Shown here: positions 57,180-64,000 of the stretch, one piece after another
How positions within the stretch are numbered: position 1 is the first letter of the stretch
How the letters are laid out: each line of letters starts with the position of its first letter
DNA from: JABFSS01 sp964497975
GTDB taxonomy: Bacteria; Patescibacteriota; Gracilibacteria; Peribacterales; Peribacteraceae
Length of the DNA: 64,000 nucleotides
NCBI GenBank assembly: GCA_964497975.1
Contig: CAZCFO010000002.1
Location: forward strand, 196,243-260,242
Direction of reading: 5' to 3'
The notes under the pieces: generated by a model
Told to the model about the DNA's origin: nothing
What the model saw: the letters and a program-made list of their open reading frames with translations, nothing else
Database searches by the model: none
Position numbers and translations under genes: made by a program

Positions 57180-57584
57180 ATGGTCAAAAAGCTGCTCATG
57201 GCCGCGCTCACGATCGTCAACATGTCTCTCAACCTGCTGCAGCTCATCTTCATGTTCGTCATGACCTCGAAGGTGGCCGATATGTACGGAACAGGGGCGG
57301 CCACCCTGTACATCCTTCCCGTGCTCGCGCTCATCGGATTCCTCTGCGGTTGCGGCATCTGGATTGGACGCGCGAAGCCGTGGGCGCAGATCCTCATCGC
57401 TCTCCCCCTCATTATCGGACTCCTCGGCAACTGGACGCCCGTTGAGGGATTCCTCAAAACCAAGGCGATGCGTGATATCGATGAACGCAACCGCCGGCAC
57501 ATGGCGTGCGTGGCCGAGTTCCTGCGAACGCATCCGGGCGACCCGGACTGGATGACGGCGTGTCCTATCGTGCGCCGCCCTTGA
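57180..57584 (+). CDS. Small polytopic membrane protein
   Basis: A 134-aa protein with three membrane helices (LTIVNMSLNLLQLIFMFVM, TLYILPVLALIGFLCGCGIW, AQILIALPLIIGLLGNW) and a polar tail with MRDIDERNRRHMACVAEFLR and a final Cys. No family recognised. Shares the palindromic promoter with csaA; the 3' end overlaps the next minus-strand gene by 20 bp. Confidence 0.7.
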   Translation: MVKKLLMAALTIVNMSLNLLQLIFMFVMTSKVADMYGTGAATLYILPVLALIGFLCGCGIWIGRAKPWAQILIALPLIIGLLGNWTPVEGFLKTKAMRDIDERNRRHMACVAEFLRTHPGDPDWMTACPIVRRP

Positions 57585-59415
57585 GGGCCCGGATCGCCGC
57601 GAGATGCTCCATGGCTTTTTCGTATTTGGGAGCCAGTTCGACGACCTTCGTGAGCTGCTCCTCCGCTTCCGCCAGCTTCCCGCGCTCGGCGTACAGGCCC
57701 GCCAGGTGGTAGCGCGAGGGGACGTGGGACGCGTCGAGGGCGATCGCGGTTTCGAACACCGCGACGGCGTCGTCCCCCCGGCCGGTTTTCTGCAGCTGGA
57801 GTCCCAGGTTGTAGTACGGCTCCGCGAGATCGGGCAGCGCCTTGATGGCGGCGGCAAACTGCGCGAGCCCCTCCTCCGTCCTGCCCATGTCGACGAGCAA
57901 CTCGCCTAGGCGGTAGCGCGGCGAGAGATCCTCCGGGCGGGGATCGGCGGGGATCGCCGCCACGGACCTGGTGAACCAGTCGACCGCCGGCTCGTACTGG
58001 CCGCGCTTCAGGTAGACGCCCGCGACGTTGTCCATCGCCTGGATATAGGAGGGATTCTGTTCGGCGGCCTTCATGAACCAGGTGAGCGCGTCGTCATACT
58101 TCCCCTCGCGGTAGTACGCGTCGCCGATGTTGTTGAGGGCGAGCGCGGAATCCGGATACCAGCGCAGCGTGTTGGCATAGAGCGAGATGTCCGTCGCCCA
58201 CACGCGCGTCTGCAGCCCGGTCAGGATGCCGAACGCGAGGATCACGGCGGCGGCAAGGCCCATCAACGGCGGACGAAGCTGCCGGCGGTACCGCAGCCCG
58301 ACAAGGAGAAGCGAGCAGACGATGACGATCAGTCCCACCGACGGGATGTACATGTACCGGTCGGACGCGAAGAAGATGAAGCGGTTCTTCCAGAAGTTCG
58401 CGAAGTTCGGGAGCAGCATCAGGAGGAAGAGCGCGATGCCGAAGGACGCGTCGCGCCACCGGTTGCGCAGCAGGACCATCACGGCGAGAAGTACGACTGC
58501 TCCCGCGAGCGGCACGAAGAACTCCGGCGACGAGAGCGTCACCGGCGTCTGCTGCGCGTAGATGACGGAAAGGTGCACCGGCGCGAAGAACTTGAGCAGG
58601 TAGAACATCACGGCTTTCCCCGCGAGAAGACCCGTCCTCCAGAGACCGAGCTCGCCGATGCCTTTCGCCTTCCCGAAGAGGGCGATGATGATGAAGAGCG
58701 CGCTCAGCAGAAAATACGGCCATGTCATGTTGAGCGCGTCGAACCATGACCGGCGTGTATCCGGAGCCTGCCCTGAGCTCTGACGAAGGGACGGGCTCAG
58801 GATGACACGCCCTTCCCGCCAGTCGAGCAGAAGGAGAACGAGCGGCAGCAGCGCGACGGTCACCTTCGAGAGCAGCGCGAGCAGAAACAGGACGATGCTC
58901 CCCCACGGCCACCCGGGGCGGTCTTCATCCCTCCATCGCAGATACAGGAGGACGGCTCCGAAGAAGAAAAACGACGACTGGATGTCCTTGAGCGCCGACG
59001 CCCACGCGACGGCCTCGGTATTGAGCGGATGCAGCGCGAACAGGAACGCGCCGAACGCCGCGACACTATCGTCCCTGAGCATCCTGCGCAGAATAAGCAG
59101 CACAAGCACGGCGCTCCCGCAGTGAAGCAGGAGGCTCGTCAGATGGAACAGGAAAGGCTGCGCGCCGACGAGCGCGAATTCGATCTGGTAGACGAAGAGC
59201 GTGAGCGGGATGTAGAGCTCGGGGTCGTACGACGTGAAGACGTGCGCGATCGTGCGGGGGCTCAGCTCCTGCACGGCGGCGTTTTTGGTGATGAGCAAAC
59301 TGTCATCGATGGAGACGAATCCGTCGCGCGCGACGGACGGAAGGTAGACCACGAGCGGCACCAGGAAGACCAGCAGCGGCATCCAGACGGCCTTGGAACG
59401 GAAAAGGGATTCCAT
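57565..59415 (-). CDS. Polytopic membrane protein with TPR tail (paralogue of 30619-32286)
   Basis: A 616-aa protein with about 10 membrane helices and four to five TPRs (NNIGDAYYREGKYDDALTWF, DNVAGVYLKRGQYEPAVDWF, YNLGLQLQKTGRGDDAVAVF). It aligns along its length with the 555-aa protein (SIDDSLLITKN versus FWDDTLLILDQ; FTSYDPELYIPLT versus FTTYDPDLYVPLT). It also carries an extra segment SPSLRQSSGQAPD, encoded by a family-2 repeat, that the paralogue lacks. A glycosyltransferase-39/TMTC-like role is inferred. TAGGCT lies seven bases upstream. Confidence 0.82.
   Translation of the reverse strand: MESLFRSKAVWMPLLVFLVPLVVYLPSVARDGFVSIDDSLLITKNAAVQELSPRTIAHVFTSYDPELYIPLTLFVYQIEFALVGAQPFLFHLTSLLLHCGSAVLVLLILRRMLRDDSVAAFGAFLFALHPLNTEAVAWASALKDIQSSFFFFGAVLLYLRWRDEDRPGWPWGSIVLFLLALLSKVTVALLPLVLLLLDWREGRVILSPSLRQSSGQAPDTRRSWFDALNMTWPYFLLSALFIIIALFGKAKGIGELGLWRTGLLAGKAVMFYLLKFFAPVHLSVIYAQQTPVTLSSPEFFVPLAGAVVLLAVMVLLRNRWRDASFGIALFLLMLLPNFANFWKNRFIFFASDRYMYIPSVGLIVIVCSLLLVGLRYRRQLRPPLMGLAAAVILAFGILTGLQTRVWATDISLYANTLRWYPDSALALNNIGDAYYREGKYDDALTWFMKAAEQNPSYIQAMDNVAGVYLKRGQYEPAVDWFTRSVAAIPADPRPEDLSPRYRLGELLVDMGRTEEGLAQFAAAIKALPDLAEPYYNLGLQLQKTGRGDDAVAVFETAIALDASHVPSRYHLAGLYAERGKLAEAEEQLTKVVELAPKYEKAMEHLAAIRALKGGAR
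58762..58806. repeat. Family-2 repeat inside a coding region
   Basis: Minus strand reads TCATCCTGAGCCCG, CCCTTCG, GAGCTCAGGG: the same first 14 bases as the copy at 42289. It lies in frame within the TPR membrane protein and encodes LSPSLRQSSGQAP. Confidence 0.8.
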
Positions 59416-59461
59416 GGCCCCAAGCCTAGGCTATTTGCCCGCTGTCACGGAAACCTCGTTG

Positions 59462-59490
59462 TTGCTAAATATACAGTTTTATGTTAAAAT
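59462..59490 (+). promoter_or_regulatory. Promoter for EamA transporter (TTGCTA-N17-TAAAAT)
   Basis: TTGCTA at 59462-59467 and TAAAAT at 59485-59490, 17-bp spacer, 18 bases to ATG 59509. Confidence 0.6.
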
Positions 59491-59508
59491 AACACAAACA
59501 ACAACCTC

Positions 59509-60504
59509 ATGATCCACCTGTCCGTCCAGTGGCCGTACCTCGAATGGAAGCGCCAGAGCGTGTCATCGCGCGCGCTGGGCTGGACCGCGCTCGTCACCTG
59601 CATCCTGTGCGCGTCCACGTACAACACGTTCGCCAAGATGCTGACGGGGTCGCTGTCGCCGCTGACGCTGTTCTTCGTGAGCGAGTTGCTGACCGGATTT
59701 TTCGTCGCGATGTCGTTCGGCCTGATGCCCGTCCTGCGCGACATCGGGCGCATCAAGAAGAAGAAAATACTGCCGCTGCTGCTCATCGGCATGACGAACG
59801 GCACGATCGGACCGATCCTGCTCTTCGCCGGTCTGCAGAACAGCACCGCCGTGAACGCCTCGCTCTTCACGAACATGGAAATGTTCTTCCTGGTGCTCCT
59901 CGCCGTGCTGGTGCTCAAGGAACCGTTCCGCCGCAAGCACGTCTATTCCACGGTCGCGATCACCGCGGGCATGCTCATTATTTCGCTGCGCGGCTTCACG
60001 GAAGGCCTGACCCTCAACTGGGGCGACATGCTCCTGATCCTCTCCAGCCTGTCGTTCGCGCTGGGCAGCATCATCTTCCGCCGCTCGCTGCACGACGTGC
60101 ACCCGCGTTTGGTGCTGTTCGTGCGCGCGGCGGTCGCCGTGTGCTGCTTCTTCCTGCTCTCGCCGTTCATCGACCATCCGCTGATCGAGGAAATCCGCGC
60201 GTTCCCGCTCGCCGCGCTGCCGGTGCTTCTCGGATTCGGCTTCATTTCGCGCTTCCTCAACGTCTTCAGCTTCTACGAGGCCCTGGACCGCCTCAAGGTC
60301 ACCACCGTCTCGATCGTCAGCAACGCCACGGTCGTCACCTCGCTGATCTTCGCCTGGAGCATGCTGCACGAACCCATCCTGCCGTATCACATCATCGGCG
60401 GTGCTCTCATCGTGCTGGGCACCGTCGTTCTCGAATTCATGGGCGTCCACCCGACCCGCAGGCACCTGGTGAAGCACCTGCAGCAGAGGAACGGGCACCG
60501 ATAA
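59509..60504 (+). CDS. EamA/DMT-family transporter
   Basis: A 331-aa protein with ten membrane helices in two EamA halves (LCASTYNTFAKMLTGSLSPL at the first, ILSSLSFALGSIIFRRSLHD and FISRFLNVFSFYEALDRLKV in the second, the latter with SNATVVTSLIFAWSMLHEPI). Drug/metabolite transporters of this group export amino acids or other small metabolites; the substrate is unknown. A family-2 composite repeat lies 3 bp after the stop. Confidence 0.9.
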   Translation: MIHLSVQWPYLEWKRQSVSSRALGWTALVTCILCASTYNTFAKMLTGSLSPLTLFFVSELLTGFFVAMSFGLMPVLRDIGRIKKKKILPLLLIGMTNGTIGPILLFAGLQNSTAVNASLFTNMEMFFLVLLAVLVLKEPFRRKHVYSTVAITAGMLIISLRGFTEGLTLNWGDMLLILSSLSFALGSIIFRRSLHDVHPRLVLFVRAAVAVCCFFLLSPFIDHPLIEEIRAFPLAALPVLLGFGFISRFLNVFSFYEALDRLKVTTVSIVSNATVVTSLIFAWSMLHEPILPYHIIGGALIVLGTVVLEFMGVHPTRRHLVKHLQQRNGHR

Positions 60505-60507
60505 AGG

Positions 60508-60567
60508 GATGTCATCCTGAGCTCGTCGAGGGATGACGTCATGGTTCGACGCGCTCACCATGACATC
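60508..60567. repeat. Family-2 composite repeat (two modules)
   Basis: Module 1 ATGTCATCCTGAGCTCGTCG with GGGATGACGT; module 2 TGGTTCGACGCGCTCACCAT with GACAT. Module 2 differs from the copy at 42328-42351 in one base. It fills the gap between the convergent EamA and SLH genes and can serve as a two-way terminator. Confidence 0.8.
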
Positions 60568-60569
60568 AT

Positions 60570-61415
60570 TCACTCCCCATACATCTGCACCGCCAGGCTG
60601 ATGATCTTGCTCATCTCCGCCCGATTGACCGGCTTCTCGGGGCCGAAGTACCCCGTGGGGTTTCCGGATGCATCGCTGAAGCCGGCGACGATGCCGCCAT
60701 CGAGCGCCGTATAGATGGCCGAGGAGAAGAGCGTCGACGCCGTGACGTCTTTGAGAGTCATGTTCCCGGGCGGCGACTCGCGGAGGCTCACGCCGAACGC
60801 CTGCAGGACCGTCATCACCACCTCCGCGCGCGTCGCGGGACGGAAGATATCGACCGTGCCGTCGGCGTAGACCGCAAAGTTATGGAGCTCGGCGCACCGG
60901 ATGTACGCGGCCGACCAGAGCTTCTGGGCGGCAGCGTTGAGCGGCGCCTGCCAGCACTCGTCCAGGTTGATGTCCGCGGCGGTTGTCGCCATTTTCGCGA
61001 GCTCCTGGATGCTCACCGGGCGCTCGGGTCCGAAAATACCGGTCGGAATCCCGTTGGTGTCCCTGTATCCGGAGACGATGCCCCGGTCCGCGGCGTCGCG
61101 CACGTACGGCGCGAACCAGCTGGTGTTGGGCACGTCCTTGAGGACATACGGAACGCCGTCGATGCGGAAGACGACGTAGGGGGACGCCGAAAGATCATCC
61201 CCTTTCCGGATCGTGCCGCTTCCGCTGCCGTCGTCGGGGAAGAACCCGTCGCCGGATTGAAGTTTCAGCTCGGCATCATCGGCCGGTTGATCACGGATAT
61301 CCTGCTCCAGCACGGCGTCGAAGCCGTTCGTGTGGGTCTGGAGGTCCTGATAGGTGTCGGCCAGCGCAGGCGTCACAACCAGGAAGATTGCCGATGCTAT
61401 GAAGAAAGTACGCAT
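60570..61415 (-). CDS. Secreted SLH protein
   Basis: A 281-aa exported protein with a signal peptide (to LADTY, about residue 20), an acidic low-complexity spacer (residues 45-70), then three SLH modules: LKDVPNTSWFAPYVRDAADR with GPERPVSIQELAKM; FRPATRAEVVMTVLQAFGV; LKDVTASTLFSSAIYTALDG with FGPEKPVNRAEMSKIISL. It probably binds the wall polymer with no extra functional domain. TACACT lies eight bases before the ATG. Third SLH protein in this window. Confidence 0.87.
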   Translation of the reverse strand: MRTFFIASAIFLVVTPALADTYQDLQTHTNGFDAVLEQDIRDQPADDAELKLQSGDGFFPDDGSGSGTIRKGDDLSASPYVVFRIDGVPYVLKDVPNTSWFAPYVRDAADRGIVSGYRDTNGIPTGIFGPERPVSIQELAKMATTAADINLDECWQAPLNAAAQKLWSAAYIRCAELHNFAVYADGTVDIFRPATRAEVVMTVLQAFGVSLRESPPGNMTLKDVTASTLFSSAIYTALDGGIVAGFSDASGNPTGYFGPEKPVNRAEMSKIISLAVQMYGE

Positions 61416-61436
61416 CGCATGAAAGTGTACCAGAGC

Positions 61437-61517
61437 TTCGAATTACGAATGACGAATAAGGAATGGTTTTAGCAGGAATTCGTAATTCCTAATTCGGAAT
61501 TCGTTATTCGTTCTTCG
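61437..61517. repeat. Word-repeat hairpin H (GAATTACGAAT words)
   Basis: Left arm CTTCGAATTACGAATGACGA, ATAAGGAAT; right arm AATTCGTAATTCCTAATTCG, GAATTCGTTATTCGTTCTTCG. Same word set as hairpin F. It lies between the divergent SLH and carB genes, outside both coding regions. Confidence 0.85.
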
Positions 61518-61595
61518 CCGTACCAGAGATACAACGATGCAATCCTCACTTCTTCCCTTGCCTAGCTCCCTCCCCTTCCCTACTCTCCCCGGGAC

Positions 61596-64000
61596 ATGAT
61601 CGCTTCGAAGGACGTTGGCGCCTCGACGCCCATACAGGGCGAGGGGAACGATTTTTCAAAAATTACAACAATCCTGCTCCTCGGATCGGGCGCGCTGAAG
61701 ATCGGGGAAGCCGGAGAATTCGACTATTCTGGCAGCCAGGCAATCAAGGCATTCAAGGAGGAAGGCAAGCGGGTGGTGCTCATCAACCCCAACATCGCGA
61801 CCAACCAGACGAGCTGGGGACTGGCCGACGCGGTCTACTTTCTGCCGGTGACCCCGCAGTTCGTGGAGCGCGTGATGGAGAAGGAGAAGCCGGACGCCAT
61901 CGCGCTGAGCTTCGGAGGGCAGACGGCGCTCAACTGCGGCGTGGCGCTCGACGGGCAGGGCATCCTCGCGAAGCACAAGGTCACCGTCCTCGGCACCCCG
62001 GTCCTCAGCATCCGCAAGACCGAGGACCGCGCGCTCTTCAATGCCGAACTGCGTTCCATCGGCGTCGACGTGCCCCGCTCGCATGCCTGCGAATCGGTGG
62101 CCGCGGCCATGGACGGCGCCAAAGACATCGGGTTCCCCGTGATCGTCCGCGCGGCGTTCGCGCTGGGGGGCAAGGGCAGCGGACGGGCGCAGAACGAAGA
62201 CGAGCTGAAGGACCTGCTCAAAGTCGCCTTCGTCGAATCGCACCAGGTGCTGGTGGAGGAAGACCTGACCGGCTGGAAGGAAATCGAATACGAAGTGGTC
62301 CGCGACCGAGCCGACAACTGCATCACGGTCTGCAACATGGAGAACGTGGACCCGCTCGGCATCCACACGGGCGAGTCGATCGTCATCGCGCCCAGCCAGA
62401 CGCTGGACAACACCGAGTACCAGATGCTGCGGTCGATCGCCCTCAAGGTGATCCGGCACCTGGGGATCGTGGGCGAATGCAACATCCAGTACGCGCTCGA
62501 TCCCCGCTCCCGCAAATACCGCGTCATTGAGGTGAACGCCCGTCTCAGCCGGAGCTCGGCGCTCGCCTCCAAGGCCACGGGCTACCCGCTCGCCTTCGTC
62601 GCGGCCAAACTCGCGCTCGGCTACACGCTGCCGCAGCTGCGCAACGCCATCACGCAGGTGACGTGCGCCGACTTCGAGCCGTCGCTCGACTACGTGGCGG
62701 TGAAGATGCCCCGCTGGGACCTGCAGAAGTTCCGCTTCGTGTCCGACCAGGTGACGAGCGAGATGAAATCGGTCGGTGAGGTGATGGCGCTCGGCAGGAC
62801 GTTCGAAGAGGCCCTTCAGAAGGCCATCCGCATGCTCAACATCGGCGCCGACGGCCTGTACCCCGTCCCCTTCCCCTTTGACGACCTCAACCGCGAGGTG
62901 CGCCGCCCCACGCCCCGGCGCCTGTTCGCGGTGGCCGCCGCGCTGCAGGGCGAATGGACTCCCGCGGAAGTCTCGATCGCCACAGGCATCGACCGCTGGT
63001 TCCTGGAGCGCATCAAGAGCTGCGCGGGCATCGCGAGGGAACTCTTCCAGTCCAAAGCGGCGGCGCTCACGGACGATCTTCTCCGCAACGCCAAGCGTCA
63101 CGGGTTCTCGGACCGCTCCATCGCGCAGATCCGGGAAGACGACTACGCAAAAATCCGCGCACAACGCGTCGCCTCCGGCATCGTGCCGGTGATCAAGCAG
63201 ATCGACACGCTCGCGGGCGAATTCCCCGCGCAGACGAACTACCTGTATATGACGTACCACGGGACGGAGCATGATGTTCATTTTTCACAATCGGACCAAG
63301 TGGAAAGTGGAAAATTGAAAGTGGAAAATTCACTTTCCACTTTCCACTTGCCACTTTCCACTACCGCTTCGCGGAAGCGCGTAATCGTATTGGGCGGCGG
63401 CCCCTACTCCATCGGCTCGTCGGTCGAGTTCGACTGGTGCTGCGTGCAGGCGGCGCACGAACTCCAGCGCCAGGGCTACGAGGTGGTGATGATCAACAGC
63501 AACCCCGAAACCGTCAGCACCGACTACGACGAGTGCGACGCGCTGTTCTTCGAACAGCTGACGGAGGAACGCGTGCGCGACATCGTGGACCTCACGCGGC
63601 CGGCGGGCGTCGTCGTTTCCATGGGCGGGCAGATCCCCAACTCGCTCGCGCCCAAGCTCGCCCGCGCGGGCATCCCCATCCTGGGCACCGATCCGGCCGA
63701 CATCGACCGCGCGGAGGACCGCCACAAGTTCAGCAGTCTTCTGGATACGCTCGGCATCGACCAGCCCTCGTGGAAGGAATTCGCGGAGATGGGCACGGCG
63801 CGCGCCTTCGCCGAGAACGTGGGGTACCCCGTCATCGTCCGGCCGAGCTACGTGCTCTCCGGCGCCGCGATGGCGGTCGTCCATTCGGGCGATGACCTGG
63901 AGGAATACCTCAAGCAGGCCGCGCTCGTCTCCAAGGAAGCCCCGGTCGTCATCTCCAAGTTCGAGCAGGGCGCGAAGGAGATCGAATTCGACGGCGTCGC
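61596..64000 (+). CDS. carB: Carbamoyl-phosphate synthase large subunit (3' end outside window)
   Basis: Makes carbamoyl phosphate for pyrimidine and arginine synthesis. No stop codon occurs before the window end. The first half has LLLGSGALKIGEAGEFDYSG, ALSFGGQTALNCG, ATP-grasp motifs (IVRAAFALGGKGSGRAQN) and NARLSRSSALASKATGYPLA. The second half begins VIVLGGGPYSIGSSVEFDWC, and the last bases encode an ATP-grasp lid EQGAKEIEFDGVA. Between the halves the usual short linker is replaced by about 40 residues, of which about 21 are encoded by a word-repeat hairpin, in frame. The leader before the ATG is pyrimidine-rich with no Shine-Dalgarno. The partner carA is not in this window. Confidence 0.96.
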   Translation, partial: MIASKDVGASTPIQGEGNDFSKITTILLLGSGALKIGEAGEFDYSGSQAIKAFKEEGKRVVLINPNIATNQTSWGLADAVYFLPVTPQFVERVMEKEKPDAIALSFGGQTALNCGVALDGQGILAKHKVTVLGTPVLSIRKTEDRALFNAELRSIGVDVPRSHACESVAAAMDGAKDIGFPVIVRAAFALGGKGSGRAQNEDELKDLLKVAFVESHQVLVEEDLTGWKEIEYEVVRDRADNCITVCNMENVDPLGIHTGESIVIAPSQTLDNTEYQMLRSIALKVIRHLGIVGECNIQYALDPRSRKYRVIEVNARLSRSSALASKATGYPLAFVAAKLALGYTLPQLRNAITQVTCADFEPSLDYVAVKMPRWDLQKFRFVSDQVTSEMKSVGEVMALGRTFEEALQKAIRMLNIGADGLYPVPFPFDDLNREVRRPTPRRLFAVAAALQGEWTPAEVSIATGIDRWFLERIKSCAGIARELFQSKAAALTDDLLRNAKRHGFSDRSIAQIREDDYAKIRAQRVASGIVPVIKQIDTLAGEFPAQTNYLYMTYHGTEHDVHFSQSDQVESGKLKVENSLSTFHLPLSTTASRKRVIVLGGGPYSIGSSVEFDWCCVQAAHELQRQGYEVVMINSNPETVSTDYDECDALFFEQLTEERVRDIVDLTRPAGVVVSMGGQIPNSLAPKLARAGIPILGTDPADIDRAEDRHKFSSLLDTLGIDQPSWKEFAEMGTARAFAENVGYPVIVRPSYVLSGAAMAVVHSGDDLEEYLKQAALVSKEAPVVISKFEQGAKEIEFDGV
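63299..63362. repeat. Word-repeat hairpin I inside carB (in frame)
   Basis: AGTGGAAAGTGGAAAATTG, AAAGTGGAAAATT then CACTTTCCACTTTCCACTTG and CCACTTTCCACT, the word set of hairpin A. Read in the carB frame it encodes VESGKLKVENSLSTFHLPLS. No stop codon is created. Confidence 0.9.

Noticed and set aside
63280..63375. Possible disruption or frameshift of carB by a repeat
   Set aside because: The frame is continuous through the repeat and the second half resumes with VIVLGGGPYSIG in the same frame, so carB is expanded, not broken.
50427..64000. Reassigned UGA codon as in Gracilibacteria/SR1
   Set aside because: Genes with clear C-termini (for example mnmA, transketolase, rnhB) end in TGA and no conserved protein requires read-through of TGA.

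Overview
The window reads as a gene-dense, GC-rich bacterial chromosome segment that uses the standard genetic code: many clear genes end in TGA and a type-1 release factor (prfA) is present. Several features point to the Candidate Phyla Radiation (Patescibacteria), most plausibly the Peregrinibacteria/Peribacteria. These are S-layer-homology proteins, a secreted SLH/beta-propeller protein, serine-rich lipoproteins, a DUF5671-like membrane protein, sortase, LemA/TPM, very few Shine-Dalgarno sequences and many small orphan genes. This placement is inference; no rRNA is present to settle it.

Layout. 1-7.3 kb: ROK sugar kinase (5' cut by the window edge), M23 peptidase, and a pentose-phosphate group (gnd, transaldolase, transketolase) interrupted by an AT-rich S23 four-helix-bundle cassette bounded by inverted repeats. 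7.3-13.2 kb: tRNA-Ser, SLH protein, riboflavin kinase, Mur ligase, rnhB, lgt and tsaD. 13.2-19.3 kb: minus-strand envelope genes (PKD protein with a coupled 29-aa microprotein, two beta-rich secreted proteins, TPM and LemA, DUF1761). 19.3-34.3 kb: tRNA-Pro, tRNA-Leu, O-antigen-ligase-like protein, subtilase, MsrB, two unknown cytoplasmic proteins, TPR membrane protein, serine-rich Calx-beta lipoprotein. 34.3-37.5 kb: groES-groEL under a CIRCE operator, then a REP-associated-type transposase between hairpins. 37.5-50 kb: small orphan genes, tmk, SLH/beta-propeller protein, folD, methyltransferase, purF, purD, BT1-type transporter. 50-64 kb: prfA, mnmA, sortase, tRNA-Leu with an AT-rich orphan, csaA, a second TPR membrane protein, EamA transporter, SLH protein, and carB running off the end.

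Two kinds of structure are not explained by the genes. First, at least nine hairpins built from short repeated words (for example GGAAAGT, GAATTACG, GCTAACAA, AAACGAGG) sit between genes. Most abut or supply a neighbour's stop codon, one pair brackets the S23 gene, and one lies in frame inside carB, where it encodes an expanded linker. A second family, TCATCCTGAGC...CGAAGGA, recurs about seven times, lies beside partial tRNA duplications, and has one in-frame copy inside a membrane protein whose paralogue lacks it.

Second, about twenty genes have a -10 box (TATAAT/TATACT/TACACT/TATGAT type) whose last base lies only 6-8 nt before the start codon, so transcripts should begin at or next to the start codon (leaderless). 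Two divergent gene pairs share a palindromic -10. This spacing rule also helped choose several starts, including GTG and TTG starts.
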